Origin: a virus
IMG/VR virus record: IMGVR_UViG_3300042934_001363
Location: 1-45,632 of that record
DNA length: 45,632 nucleotides
Reading direction: 5' to 3' (one strand)
Numbering within the stretch: position 1 is the first letter of the stretch; the number at the start of each line of letters is the position of its first letter. A program made the position numbers and the translations under genes. This document shows, piece by piece, positions 29,040-38,356 of this stretch. The notes below the pieces were generated by a model. The model ran no database searches and had not been told where the DNA came from. It saw nothing but the letters and a program-made list of their open reading frames with translations.

Positions 29040-31988
29040 ATGACTGACGTAGAACTACGGCTTCAGGCCGATGTGAGCGGCGCCCAAACCAATCTGAGCG
29101 GCTTCCGAAAGGAATACCAAGCTCTGGTGCGCGAGGTGCAGAAGCCCTTGCAGCGGATCGACGCCTTCCGCGATATGGAGGCCTCTCTGGAAGGGACCCA
29201 GAAGGCTGCCAGCTCAGCTCGCGACCGCATTCGCGACCTGGGCAATCAGATAGCCACAGCCGTAGCGCCTAGCAAGGCACTGCAGCTGTCCTATCGCGAC
29301 TCGGTGTCAGAGCTTCAGCGCCTTGAGCGCGCAGAGGCAAAGCAAATTGTCACACTTGCCGCGATGCGTGCTGAGATGCAGGCCGCCGGCGTTGATACCA
29401 CCAAGTTGGCGGCGGAGCAGGCCCGCCTGCGCGCGCAGCTCAGCACTCGGCTAGGTGTTGCCGAGAGAGGGAGTGCCTTGCAGTCCGCCGCTCAGAGCCT
29501 GGGCGTAAATCGCTACCGGGAACTGGGCGCCGAGCTAGGTAGCCTGCGGGGGCAGTATGATCTGCTGCGCAAGTCGGGGGCGCTGAGCGCGGGCGAGCTG
29601 GCGATCGCACAGCAGACGCTGACACGGCGGATCAAGGAAACGAAGGCTGAGATGGATAGCCTTCAGGGCACCACCTCGCGCTTCAAGGTCACCGACGTCG
29701 GCACCGGTGCGCTGATCGCTGGCGCTACCGGTATCGCCGCTGTCGCCCAGATTGCGAAGATGACCGATGCCTACCAGCTTATGAACGCGAGACTCAGGCT
29801 TGCGACGGGCAGCCAGGAAGCGTTCAACACTGCGCAGGAATTGCTTAGGGATATCTCGGCCCGCGCGGCGGTACCCTTGGCCTCGATGGTCAACCTCTTC
29901 ACTCGCATCAACACGCCTATGAAAGAGGCGGGCGCCACCCAGAAGCAGACCCTGCAGATCGTCGAGGCGGTAGCGCTGAGCTTTAGAGTTTCTGGAGCGT
30001 CGGCTGAGGAAGCGTCCAATAGTGCCACGCAATTTGCCCAGGCTTTGGGTTCCGGCGCGTTGCGTGGTGATGAGTTCAATAGCGTGGCAGATCAGGCCCC
30101 GCGATTGATGCAGGCCTTGGCGAGGGGCCTGGGTGTTACCACCAGCGCACTCAAGAACATGGCCGATAACGGCATGTTGACTGCCTCCGTCGTGACCAAG
30201 GCACTCTCTGGTCAGTTGGAGACCCTGAGGGAAGAGGCTGCGAAAATGCCGGAGACGGTAGGCGGCGCCATGACCCAGCTGGGAGATGCGCTGAATGCGG
30301 CCGTGGGATCGTCTGACCTGAGTCCTTTGATCAGCCAGATTAAGGAGCTAACAGAGGTTGTAAAAGACCCGGAAGTTAAAGCGGGGCTTGTGGCTCTCGC
30401 GTCGGCTCTAGTTCAGCTGGCTAGTTGGGGCGTAAAAGGTGCAGTCGGTTTTGCAAAGTTCGGCGAAAGCATTGCTTATAACGCGGCGAAGATCACCGGT
30501 AATCTAGCCAAGATGGATTCCGTAGATAAGCAGATCGAGCATCTTAAGCAGGCTATCCAAAGTCCAGGACCTACGTCTGACCCGCTAGGTTTCTTCGGGG
30601 CCTTGATAAGTGGCAATGACGCCGCACTGGTTAGAAGCAAGGAACAAAACGAAGAACTGCTCAAGCAATATCAGGCATATCGGCAGAAGTTGCTGACCGA
30701 GATGACTGGACTGACCGAGGATGCCCGCACTGCGGCAGCTGAGCGAGCAGCTCTTGAGAAAAAGCATCAGGAAGACCTATTCGAAGCAAACGCCGAAGCG
30801 CTGGTAAGCAGGCGGACGCAACAGAAAGCAGGCCTAAACCTGCTTTTGGCGGATGCCAAACAGTACTTCGCCGCGCAGGAAAAGCTGGAGCAAGAACAGC
30901 TTTCCAAGATTGAGGCGATCGGCGAAAAGCGCAAGGAAATCAACAAGAAGTACTCGTCCACAGTCTCCCAGCTTCGCAATGGTACTGCTGAGCCGAGCTA
31001 TGGTGCCGCACAGGACCTCAAGGTCTCGGCTCAGAATGCCCTGCGCAGTGGCGACTTCAAGACGGCCATGGAGCAGGCCGAGGCGGCGCGCCAGATGCTG
31101 CTGGACATGCAGAAGGCCGGCCAGAGTACCTATGGCCTGGAAGGCTTCGCTAAGCAGCTGCAAGATATCGAGTTGGGCGCCAACGACCTGGAGAAAAGCC
31201 AGGCCGACGCCAAACTGGACAGCATCCGCAACAAGCTGGTGGAGCTGCAGCAGGAGGCGGCGCGCTTGCAGGACATTCAGGTCACCCCGCTCATGAACGA
31301 GGAGGCCGCAAGCAAGCTGCTAGACGACATGCGGGCTCTGGCGAAGAAGATCGGCAGCGAGGCCACGGTTGAACTGACATTCAATCTTCTTCCGCCTACC
31401 GACAACATGAAGTCGATGGGGCTGATGGGCACCCCGCTGGACTTTACTGGGAGCCTGAAAGGGCTGGGCGTAACAGTACAGCCAACGCTGGATCAACAGG
31501 CTGCCGCGCAAGCTCAGGCGGACATGCAGGCGCTCATCGAGCGGATCACCGCAGCGTCGAAGATCGTCATCACGCCGGTGGTGGCATCTGTCTCTGCAGG
31601 GGATCCTGCCGCAGCAGTTCCTGGCTTCGCCACTGGCGGCCAGATTTCCGGCCCTGGTACCGGAACCTCAGACAGCATCCTGGCGCGCCTCTCCAATGGA
31701 GAATTCGTTATGCGTGCTGCTGCGGTGCGGCACTACGGCCCGGACCTGCTGGAACAGCTGAACGCCCGACGCTTGCCGCGCTTCGCCACCGGTGGCGCGG
31801 TAGGTCGGGTGCCGGCTATTCCGCCGGTGGCTGCTGCACTGCTGCAGGGTGGCGACCAGGCCTTCCTTGGCACCATGGATCTGGCGCTGCCAGGAGGTGA
31901 CAGCCTGACCGTCTCGGTACCGGCCAACCAGCGCAGCGAGCTAGAGATCGCCCGGAAGAAGTTCGGACGACCCCGGACACGTGGATAG
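29040..31988 (+). CDS. Tail tape measure protein
   Basis: Sets tail length and is ejected with DNA. The 982-residue protein has an N-terminal coiled coil (residues 1-220), the tape-measure N-terminal domain around 235-395 (MNARLRLATGSQEAFNTAQE, FAQALGSGALRGDEFNSVAD), long helical stretches, and a C-terminal glycine-rich region (GFATGGQISGPGTGTSDSIL, LSNGEFVMRAAAVRHYG) typical of phage tape measures. By the usual 1.5 angstrom per residue rule the tail would be roughly 150 nm. It begins two bases after the -1 frame stop of the chaperone. Confidence 0.95.
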   Translation: MTDVELRLQADVSGAQTNLSGFRKEYQALVREVQKPLQRIDAFRDMEASLEGTQKAASSARDRIRDLGNQIATAVAPSKALQLSYRDSVSELQRLERAEAKQIVTLAAMRAEMQAAGVDTTKLAAEQARLRAQLSTRLGVAERGSALQSAAQSLGVNRYRELGAELGSLRGQYDLLRKSGALSAGELAIAQQTLTRRIKETKAEMDSLQGTTSRFKVTDVGTGALIAGATGIAAVAQIAKMTDAYQLMNARLRLATGSQEAFNTAQELLRDISARAAVPLASMVNLFTRINTPMKEAGATQKQTLQIVEAVALSFRVSGASAEEASNSATQFAQALGSGALRGDEFNSVADQAPRLMQALARGLGVTTSALKNMADNGMLTASVVTKALSGQLETLREEAAKMPETVGGAMTQLGDALNAAVGSSDLSPLISQIKELTEVVKDPEVKAGLVALASALVQLASWGVKGAVGFAKFGESIAYNAAKITGNLAKMDSVDKQIEHLKQAIQSPGPTSDPLGFFGALISGNDAALVRSKEQNEELLKQYQAYRQKLLTEMTGLTEDARTAAAERAALEKKHQEDLFEANAEALVSRRTQQKAGLNLLLADAKQYFAAQEKLEQEQLSKIEAIGEKRKEINKKYSSTVSQLRNGTAEPSYGAAQDLKVSAQNALRSGDFKTAMEQAEAARQMLLDMQKAGQSTYGLEGFAKQLQDIELGANDLEKSQADAKLDSIRNKLVELQQEAARLQDIQVTPLMNEEAASKLLDDMRALAKKIGSEATVELTFNLLPPTDNMKSMGLMGTPLDFTGSLKGLGVTVQPTLDQQAAAQAQADMQALIERITAASKIVITPVVASVSAGDPAAAVPGFATGGQISGPGTGTSDSILARLSNGEFVMRAAAVRHYGPDLLEQLNARRLPRFATGGAVGRVPAIPPVAAALLQGGDQAFLGTMDLALPGGDSLTVSVPANQRSELEIARKKFGRPRTRG

Positions 31989-31998
31989 GAGCATCAAG

Positions 31999-32181
31999 AT
32001 GAAAGAATCGGTATTAATAGAGCTGCGAAAAGCCCAACTAGCGTGCTTGAGGCATGATCTAGGCCGGCTAGGGGGCTTGCATGACGAAACGTCTGATTGG
32101 TCTCCGCGCCTTCAGCTTGCAAAGGCGCGGAGCGCTTACGTCAGATATGAAGCTGAAGGCTTAACGCGCGTCTTTGGGTAG
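31999..32181 (+). CDS. Small accessory protein (60 aa) after the tape measure
   Basis: Reads MKESVLIELRKAQLACLRHD then LGRLGGLHDETSDWSPR. AGGAG seven bases before ATG 31999 decides the start; the frame is also open from GTG 31981. It converges with and overlaps the leftward gene at 32161 by 21 bases. Inside it lies an 11-base perfect inverted repeat (32102-32132). Unknown function. Confidence 0.5.
   Translation: MKESVLIELRKAQLACLRHDLGRLGGLHDETSDWSPRLQLAKARSAYVRYEAEGLTRVFG
32102..32132. repeat. Perfect 11-base inverted repeat
   Basis: CTCCGCGCCTT, nine bases CAGCTTGCA, AAGGCGCGGAG. Very stable hairpin but without a T-run on either strand. It lies within the 31999-32181 frame and just downstream of the leftward 32161-32427 gene; it could be a terminator core, a mRNA stability element or a recombination relic. 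Confidence 0.5.
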
Positions 32182-32427
32182 GACGAAACGATGCATCTCT
32201 TCCTGAAGAACGAAGCGTATATCCTCGCTTTTCATCGACCTGACCTGTTCTGGTAACCAGCCGAACTTATGGACCAAATAGAAGTGGACGGCCTCAATGC
32301 CGTCCAGGCTTTTATATCCCTCTCTTTTAGCAAGCGAGTCACCAAATACATCTAGCGAGTAAGCCAGTTGGCCTTCCGCCGTTCGAAGGTTTCTGATGAT
32401 TTCGTAGTGTTCTTTGCTTTTGGCCAT
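32161..32427 (-). CDS. Leftward accessory protein (88 aa), moron
   Basis: A soluble 88-residue protein (MAKSKEHYEIIRNLRTAEGQ, LAYSLDVFGDSLAKREGY, HKFGWLPEQVRSMKSEDIRF). AAGGAGG five bases before ATG 32427 is a strong start. It runs opposite to the tail genes, is lower in GC and sits in a known insertion hot spot between tape measure and tail-tip genes. Anti-CRISPR or other anti-defence roles are typical of such morons, but no family is recognised. Confidence 0.65.
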   Translation of the reverse strand: MAKSKEHYEIIRNLRTAEGQLAYSLDVFGDSLAKREGYKSLDGIEAVHFYLVHKFGWLPEQVRSMKSEDIRFVLQEEMHRFVLPKDAR

Positions 32428-32512
32428 ACGGCCTCCTTGTCGATGGGGTGATCACCAGCAAGTAGCTCTGCTGGCACAAGCCCATCGGCGGCAATGTTGA
32501 TTTCTGAACCTG

Positions 32513-32534
32513 GCCCGCCTCGTGCGGGCTTTTT
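32513..32534 (+). terminator. Intrinsic terminator before the next tail gene
   Basis: GCCCGC, loop CTCGT, GCGGGC followed by six T. Separates the moron pair from the tail-tip operon. Confidence 0.75.
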
Positions 32535-32550
32535 CTTGATTGGAGTCGCT

Positions 32551-33060
32551 ATGGCCGTTGCGCGCGTGATGCTCGGCGGAATCCCGCTGGTTGCCCATGA
32601 TGGGCCGCCAAGCCAGCAGTACAAGGTCGGCGCTGAAGGCCGCGCCCGGGTTCGTTTGAGCCAAGGCGCGCTGGTGAACATGCGTCACTGGTCCAAGACC
32701 GCTATCACCGTCAGCGGAAGCGGGTGGATGGGCCCAGGCCTGGACGGCCTGAACTTCGACCAGCCGCTGGAGCTGCGCTGCACCCAGCCACGCTCGATCC
32801 GCGGCACTGGAACCAGCTTCACCCTGACCAGCACCCCGCGGCCCGACGTCGCGCCCTGGGCGCTGGCCCTTGTTGATACCGAGTGGGTCACGACGCCGGC
32901 CAGCGTTGCCGACCAGGTGGCCACCGTAACCCCGGTCGATGGTGCCACGCTCTACCAGGTGCAGTGGATGCCTATGTTCAGCGTCTACGTCGACCGCGAG
33001 GAGGCGATGGACGCCAGCGCTGCAACCTTCGACTGGACCCTGACCGCCGAGGAGGCGTGA
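32551..33060 (+). CDS. Tail-tip protein (169 aa)
   Basis: A beta-rich 169-residue protein (MAVARVMLGGIPLVAHDGPP, RARVRLSQGALVNMRHWSKT, LYQVQWMPMFSVYVDREEAM). It begins the distal tail cluster after the tape measure. GGAGT stands before ATG 32551. It overlaps the next gene by one base (TGATG). Probable distal tail or baseplate component; not matched to a named family. Confidence 0.6.
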   Translation: MAVARVMLGGIPLVAHDGPPSQQYKVGAEGRARVRLSQGALVNMRHWSKTAITVSGSGWMGPGLDGLNFDQPLELRCTQPRSIRGTGTSFTLTSTPRPDVAPWALALVDTEWVTTPASVADQVATVTPVDGATLYQVQWMPMFSVYVDREEAMDASAATFDWTLTAEEA

Positions 33061-34811
33061 TGCTCAACGCCTACCCGCTGGACACCGTCGAAATCAACAG
33101 CCTTAGAGCTGGATCTGGCACCGATCCAGACCCTGGTCCTGATCCAGACCCAGATCCTGATCCGGGTGGTGATCCCGTTCCCGTAGTGCCAGCCTTGTCG
33201 TTCTCTTGGCGCATGCTGCTGGTGATCGGCGGGGTGGACTTCTCGGCACAGCTCACTGGATCAGTCTCGGTTGACCGGGAGGAGGGCGCTGCGGGTCTCG
33301 CCACGGTCACCATCTTCCTGCCCCCTGGGCCGGTAGTACCCACTGACTGGATTGGCCGATCGGTCACCTTGGACTACGTCAGTGATCAGGCCGGCGGCGT
33401 CGTCCAATCTCGGCGCTTCACAGGCCAGGTCTCCGACCCGTCCTACGATGCGACCCAGCGCCTACTGACGCTGAATTGCAGCGACCAGCTCCAAAAGCGG
33501 ATCGAGGCCATGTCCATCGCGGACATCGATACGTTGGTGGGAGGGTATTGGTCCGAGGATGTCTTCGAGCCCACCGAGGGTCGCAGCCGGTGGGACTATG
33601 CTGGTGAGCGGCTGGGCACCATCCCCTCCAGCTTGGATGCTTCGGCTACCGGTACGCTGCGTGTAACGCGTTGGGCTGCCAGGTCGCCGGCATTCGAGTT
33701 TGGCGCCGGCACCACGGTTTATCAGAGCATCCGCGTCGAGCTGGCGCAGCTGGATCGGCTGACAAACGTGGTGGAGATCGAGGGCGGCTATCGGTACGCC
33801 AGGCTCTGGCAACAGAACAACGGTTATGTCTGGGTGCATCCGGAGACCAACGGCTCCACTGATCTGAACGGCTTCTGCCAGTGGCGGAAGGAGTCTTCGG
33901 AGACACCGGACGTCGAGATGATTGAGTCGGCAGTCAGCGGCAGTGGCCAAGCATTGATTTCCGGCAGCTACTACACCATTCCGCTGAGCATGCCGAACCC
34001 GTGCGGTGACGGCATCCCGTGGATCAACGTTTACGAGGGGCTGCTGCTATCCGCTAGCTTTTCCGGGGCTCGCCGCTGGACGCAGCAGGTGACCGAGGGG
34101 TTGAAGCTAAAAGTCTACGCGCCGGCCAGCGTGACCCAGGCCGGTGAGCAGGTCTCGCGTGAACGGCTGGCGGTCCAGATCGAAGACGACCGAGCTGATA
34201 GCTGGGAGAGCGATGCACCCACCGGCGGTACAGACGGATTTACTGACCTTGGCATCGCTTCGCGCCGTGCGGCGGCCATCATGGTTCTGTTGCAGCAGGC
34301 CCCGACTACGATCCTGAGCAGCCACCGCGATACCACGGTCAGCTGGGACTTTCCGGCGAGCATGTGCCTTGGCGCGGATCTGGCGCACACCCTTCGTCTC
34401 GCTGATCAAGGAGTGACGGCAGTAGGCAAGTGCCGGCGGCTAGAGGAGAGCTACGAGCTCGACTCTGGGAGCGCGCTGGTCACCGTCAGCATCGCAGTTA
34501 TGCGGGGCGGCGGCACCGCAGCGGACACTCTCCGCGCGCCACCAGAAACGACCAGCAGCCCGAGCACAGGTGGCAAAGGCTTCGCGCTTGGCACCCAGCT
34601 TGGCGGGCACTTTGATAGTGGCAAGTACGACGAGTCGCGTGACGGCTTCTCGGGCATGTACAGCAACGTGCAGGACAGCACGCTCGAAAAGTTTCCTCGC
34701 CGAATGAAGATCACTGCGCCTGAGATCCCGGCCGCCTTGCGCGATGAGCAGACCTATAGCACCACTGCGGAGTACCGGGTGGTCATCCCGAACGACACCC
34801 TGGAGCTTTGA
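33060..34811 (+). CDS. Tail-tip/hub protein with Asp-Pro linker
   Basis: A 583-residue protein. Residues 21-38 are a run of alternating Asp-Pro (DPDPGPDPDPDPDPGGDP), a stiff linker, followed by a folded part (SFSWRMLLVIGGVDFSAQLT, GLATVTIFLPPGPVVPTDWI) reminiscent of phage hub domains, and long beta-rich regions (FEFGAGTTVYQSIRVELAQL). It lies where lambda has its tail-tip genes and is of similar length to the gene two places downstream. Baseplate or hub role is inferred. Confidence 0.6.
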   Translation: MLNAYPLDTVEINSLRAGSGTDPDPGPDPDPDPDPGGDPVPVVPALSFSWRMLLVIGGVDFSAQLTGSVSVDREEGAAGLATVTIFLPPGPVVPTDWIGRSVTLDYVSDQAGGVVQSRRFTGQVSDPSYDATQRLLTLNCSDQLQKRIEAMSIADIDTLVGGYWSEDVFEPTEGRSRWDYAGERLGTIPSSLDASATGTLRVTRWAARSPAFEFGAGTTVYQSIRVELAQLDRLTNVVEIEGGYRYARLWQQNNGYVWVHPETNGSTDLNGFCQWRKESSETPDVEMIESAVSGSGQALISGSYYTIPLSMPNPCGDGIPWINVYEGLLLSASFSGARRWTQQVTEGLKLKVYAPASVTQAGEQVSRERLAVQIEDDRADSWESDAPTGGTDGFTDLGIASRRAAAIMVLLQQAPTTILSSHRDTTVSWDFPASMCLGADLAHTLRLADQGVTAVGKCRRLEESYELDSGSALVTVSIAVMRGGGTAADTLRAPPETTSSPSTGGKGFALGTQLGGHFDSGKYDESRDGFSGMYSNVQDSTLEKFPRRMKITAPEIPAALRDEQTYSTTAEYRVVIPNDTLEL

Positions 34812-34813
34812 GA

Positions 34814-35278
34814 ATGGCACTTGGAGACGCACGTCGCGCGAGCGGCAAAGCGATGGAGAGCGCTCGTCGCGCTATCGGCCAAGCCAATGAGGCCGAGCGA
34901 CGGTCTATCGGCGCTGCAATGGAGGCGTCCCGCCGCGGCACCACTGTCGACGACATAAACGCTGTCGTGGCGCCTTCCAGGCCGGCCAAGACATTGCCGG
35001 AAGTTCAATCACGTGGCGCAGTTCCAGCGACGACTGGCTCTGCTGATTTCAAACCCAAGGCAACCCCCAGTGCTGGCCGCGGTGGCGGCATTGCCAGCCC
35101 GTTGACGGAAAAGACCAAGGTAGTCGACGGCAAGACGCTGCCCGACCGTGAGTATTGGACCGGAGGCCTACCGAGTTCGGATGGGCTACTGATTTATCCG
35201 GCCGTGAAGACATTCAACTTTACCGATGCAACCGGCGCCGCCGTCCAGCTTCAGCTAGCCGACCCATCGGAGGAATGA
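34814..35278 (+). CDS. Tail-associated protein (154 aa)
   Basis: Starts with a charged helix of repeated Ala/Arg (LGDARRASGKAMESARRAIG, QANEAERRSIGAAMEASRRG) and continues into a flexible linker and a small C-terminal domain (REYWTGGLPSSDGLLIYPAV). ATG 34814 lies two bases after the previous stop. Probably part of the tail tip; unknown family. Confidence 0.6.
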   Translation: MALGDARRASGKAMESARRAIGQANEAERRSIGAAMEASRRGTTVDDINAVVAPSRPAKTLPEVQSRGAVPATTGSADFKPKATPSAGRGGGIASPLTEKTKVVDGKTLPDREYWTGGLPSSDGLLIYPAVKTFNFTDATGAAVQLQLADPSEE

Positions 35279-35280
35279 CG

Positions 35281-37032
35281 ATGGCAGATCGAGGCGCGGT
35301 ATGGGGATGCCCCTGGCATGGTCTGTTGCTCGACGTAAGTGCCAACAACGAGACAATCCGAGAAAACAGGCTGACGCTGACCATGCGCGGCGGACGGGTG
35401 AAGGAGTTATCGCCGGGCACCTCGGCGGCCTATAACTGGAGCTACCTGTGGGACATCGGGCTCCCTGACCTTGAGTCAACCGAGGATGAGTCGGACGCCG
35501 GCATGGAGTGGTGGGGGAAGGCCATTTTGTCGAGCAAGGACGGCGCGCGGTTGAGCGCCTATGGCTCGGTTGATTTCGGGCAAGGCTGGCCGGTGCTGCT
35601 CGATGGCGAGCTGGGTCGGGTTAATTACAGCATCACCAAGGAATCAGTATTCAACGATCCGGCTGAGCGTGCCGATTTTGTCTTTACCTTTATCCGCGCT
35701 CGGGACGGCCAGATACGAAAGGTGACCCTGTCACAGGTCGACCAGGGTCTAGGGACCTCCCAACCGACGGTCTACGCGTTTCGGCCGGATCGCGAACAGG
35801 ACAAGTACGTTGTCTACACCGGCGCTTATCGGCTGCTGGACATAACCAGGCGAGGTCAATTCGCCCTGCTGGGCATCGAATCCAATGTCTACGGATTCCA
35901 GGAAGGCGAACGGCTAGGCCGTTCGCAAAGGGGAGGTATTTGCTATTTCGGGCTGCTGGAGGTCGCCCTGGCCGGTACGTTCGACGATCCTAAAGTTTCG
36001 GTATCCGTCCTGCTCAACAAGACTCAGGCCCTGGGAACACTGGTGGACACCCGAACCGGCTCGCTCAGTGAGCAGCTCTATGAAGGCTTCCCGATGGAGG
36101 TCGTCAGCCAGGGGAAATGTGGTCCCGAGCATTGGCGTTACCCGGCCGGCTACAGGCTCACAAATGGAGACGTGTCTGCTGGATGGCGCGTCAAAACTGG
36201 CGGCCAGTCAATTACCTTCGGCCAAACCGGGGCCATGGCGGGCGCCTGGTACGGCCCGGACGGCGCGGTCCAGATCGCTACGTTTTCCCATGTTATCGAG
36301 TTGACCAATAGTGTGTCTTTCTCGCCCAGCGGAAGCGGGTCCCAGGACTTTTACGTCACCTTTGACGACGGCTGCCAGGTCACCGAAAACCGCTCTACTG
36401 ATACCTCAGCGGTAACGGTAGATGCTCATAGCGAATCGTCTAGGACGGAGACCATCACCCTCTACGGACCCGGCGGGGACCTAGTCGGGACGAATACGCA
36501 AAAGACCGTCTCAATACTGCATCTTGAGTACCGAAAGAGCGCCGGACAGATACAGCAGGGTAATAGCTACAGCCGTTCCTATGGCCTGATTAATGGTGCG
36601 GTCTACTTCGATGACACCACGAAGCGAAATGACTTAGAGGAAAACGAAAAGGTAGGCTCTGAAATCAGCGCACCGAAAAACGTTTATACCTTTGAGAACG
36701 GATTTGTCGGCGTGTCTGACCGCTATATATTCATCCACCGAGCCAGTAATAAAGCAATTCTCCTTGCGACAGCATTGCAAGGTAATCCGCGCACTAACGG
36801 TAGTAGATATGAGTATGATTACGATATTTTGTGTGGAGCCGTTTTAACCCCTGCCGGCATAAATAGTGACGGATATCGAATTATAGAATACAGATCTTCC
36901 GGTATCGCTGAGTTCGGTTCGTCATTATATCAATTCCGTACGCTGAGAGCCGCTTATAACCCGGTGACAAAGGCGCTGGCCCGAGCGCCAGATTTGAAAG
37001 AGGCCGCTAATTTTGACTTTGGGTGGATATGA
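35281..37032 (+). CDS. Large tail-tip protein (583 aa), C-terminus AT-rich
   Basis: A 583-residue beta-rich protein (ADRGAVWGCPWHGLLLDVSA, GWPVLLDGELGRVNYSITKE, SAGWRVKTGGQSITFGQTGA). The ATG at 35281 is preferred because GGAGG lies seven bases upstream; an ATG at 35275 is too close. From about 36500 the DNA becomes markedly AT-richer than the rest of the phage, so the C-terminal third was probably exchanged recently, as happens in receptor-binding proteins. Function inferred from place and size. Confidence 0.6.
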   Translation: MADRGAVWGCPWHGLLLDVSANNETIRENRLTLTMRGGRVKELSPGTSAAYNWSYLWDIGLPDLESTEDESDAGMEWWGKAILSSKDGARLSAYGSVDFGQGWPVLLDGELGRVNYSITKESVFNDPAERADFVFTFIRARDGQIRKVTLSQVDQGLGTSQPTVYAFRPDREQDKYVVYTGAYRLLDITRRGQFALLGIESNVYGFQEGERLGRSQRGGICYFGLLEVALAGTFDDPKVSVSVLLNKTQALGTLVDTRTGSLSEQLYEGFPMEVVSQGKCGPEHWRYPAGYRLTNGDVSAGWRVKTGGQSITFGQTGAMAGAWYGPDGAVQIATFSHVIELTNSVSFSPSGSGSQDFYVTFDDGCQVTENRSTDTSAVTVDAHSESSRTETITLYGPGGDLVGTNTQKTVSILHLEYRKSAGQIQQGNSYSRSYGLINGAVYFDDTTKRNDLEENEKVGSEISAPKNVYTFENGFVGVSDRYIFIHRASNKAILLATALQGNPRTNGSRYEYDYDILCGAVLTPAGINSDGYRIIEYRSSGIAEFGSSLYQFRTLRAAYNPVTKALARAPDLKEAANFDFGWI

Positions 37033-37742
37033 TGCAGAAATTTTTTAACAATTGGTCCACTACGATCACAACCGCGCTCGGTGTCGAAGACAATCAATTT
37101 GCGGTGCCACTGGCCGCCGCGCAGCTGCTAAAGCTTGGCAACGGTGATTTCTGCCAGCTCACGCTCAAGTCTGATTCGGCAACGGAAATTGTTAAAGTCG
37201 CCTTTATTCAAGAAAATATGTTGTACCTCGACAGCCGAGGCGAAGAATCCACCACCGTAAGCGCCTGGCCTGCCGGCTCCAAAGTCATGTGCTCCCTTAC
37301 TGCGGGAGCTTTGGAGGCCTTGCTGTACGCGGCCGCGCGTCCGGCTCTGGTTCAAGGTCAAGACGGGGACACTCTTTCAATTCGCGCCGGGGACGTTGCT
37401 CGTGTTCGGGCGAATTCAAACACTGCAACCAAAATTAAGCTGCTCGAAGAGGGACCTTTTACGGTTGAGCTGATCTGCGACGCTACTTCGCCACGGGTAA
37501 CCTTTATTGACTCCTACGGCGAAAAGGTTACCAGCGGTGCGGTTAATAACGTTCCCGAAAATGATTCGTCGGCGGCCTTTAAATGGGAAGTTATCGGAGA
37601 TTATGGGTTTAGTCTTTATCCCAAAGGCGTATCCACTATTTATCTGGCGGGAATTTTCAACTACGGCGACTTGATCCTGTACCAAATCTACGGGAAAGGC
37701 CAAGACGCGAGCGGAGGCGGGGGCTTGGGCGTCGGCGGATAA
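37029..37742 (+). CDS. AT-rich tail gene, putative receptor-recognition component
   Basis: A 237-residue protein (MMQKFFNNWSTTITTALGVE, FKWEVIGDYGFSLYPKGVST) that ends in a glycine run (ASGGGGLGVGG). Its codon use continues the AT-rich block of the previous gene, whose stop it overlaps (ATGATG). Similar proteins are found upstream of fibre genes in phages that exchange host-range modules. Role inferred. Confidence 0.6.
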   Translation: MMQKFFNNWSTTITTALGVEDNQFAVPLAAAQLLKLGNGDFCQLTLKSDSATEIVKVAFIQENMLYLDSRGEESTTVSAWPAGSKVMCSLTAGALEALLYAAARPALVQGQDGDTLSIRAGDVARVRANSNTATKIKLLEEGPFTVELICDATSPRVTFIDSYGEKVTSGAVNNVPENDSSAAFKWEVIGDYGFSLYPKGVSTIYLAGIFNYGDLILYQIYGKGQDASGGGGLGVGG

Positions 37743-37771
37743 CCACTTCCTCTCACACAAAGGAGCCAGCC

Positions 37772-38356
37772 ATGACGCCGGCCTGCATACCCCTGCGCAT
37801 CATTCAGGGAACAACGCTCAACAAGGTCCTGCGACTGATGCAGCCGGGCCGGATCTACCGCGACATCACCACCATCGCCGCCACGGCGCCGGTGCGCATC
37901 ACGGCTCCTGGCCACGGCCTCGTTGGTACCTGGCCGGCCTGGTTCGCCGGCGTGGTGGGGTTACCGAACCTGAACCGCGATCCAGCCAGCGCCCGGCCAC
38001 ACATGGTCAAGGTCATCGACCAGGACACGCTGGAGGTCAACGTCATTGATGCCAGCGGCGCCAAGCCCTCGGCGGGGCGCCTGATCTACCTGCCGCCGAT
38101 AGACCTGACCGGTGTGACCGGTCGCCTGCTGGTGCGGCCGGAGGTCGGCGCCGCGCCGGTGCTGGAGCTCACCACTGCGAACGGTGGGCTGGTCATTGAT
38201 GGCCTTGGCCTGCTGCGCATCCACCTCAGCGCCGCGGCGACCGCCGGGCTCGGATGGACGCGAGCCACCTGGGATCTGGAGCTCACCTTCGCCGACGGCA
38301 CGGTGACGCGCTTCGCCCAGGGCGAGGTGGAGGTCGGACTGGAGGGCTGCCCATGA
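37772..38356 (+). CDS. Tail-tip/fibre-associated protein (194 aa)
   Basis: GC-rich again. A 194-residue beta-rich protein (PLRIIQGTTLNKVLRLMQPG, PVRITAPGHGLVGTWPAWFA, DTLEVNVIDASGAKPSAGRL). AAAGGAG precedes the ATG. The pattern 'P-V-R-I-T-x-x-x-H-G-L-x-x' is a common opening of phage tail beta-sandwich proteins. The next gene overlaps its stop by four bases. Confidence 0.6.
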   Translation: MTPACIPLRIIQGTTLNKVLRLMQPGRIYRDITTIAATAPVRITAPGHGLVGTWPAWFAGVVGLPNLNRDPASARPHMVKVIDQDTLEVNVIDASGAKPSAGRLIYLPPIDLTGVTGRLLVRPEVGAAPVLELTTANGGLVIDGLGLLRIHLSAAATAGLGWTRATWDLELTFADGTVTRFAQGEVEVGLEGCP

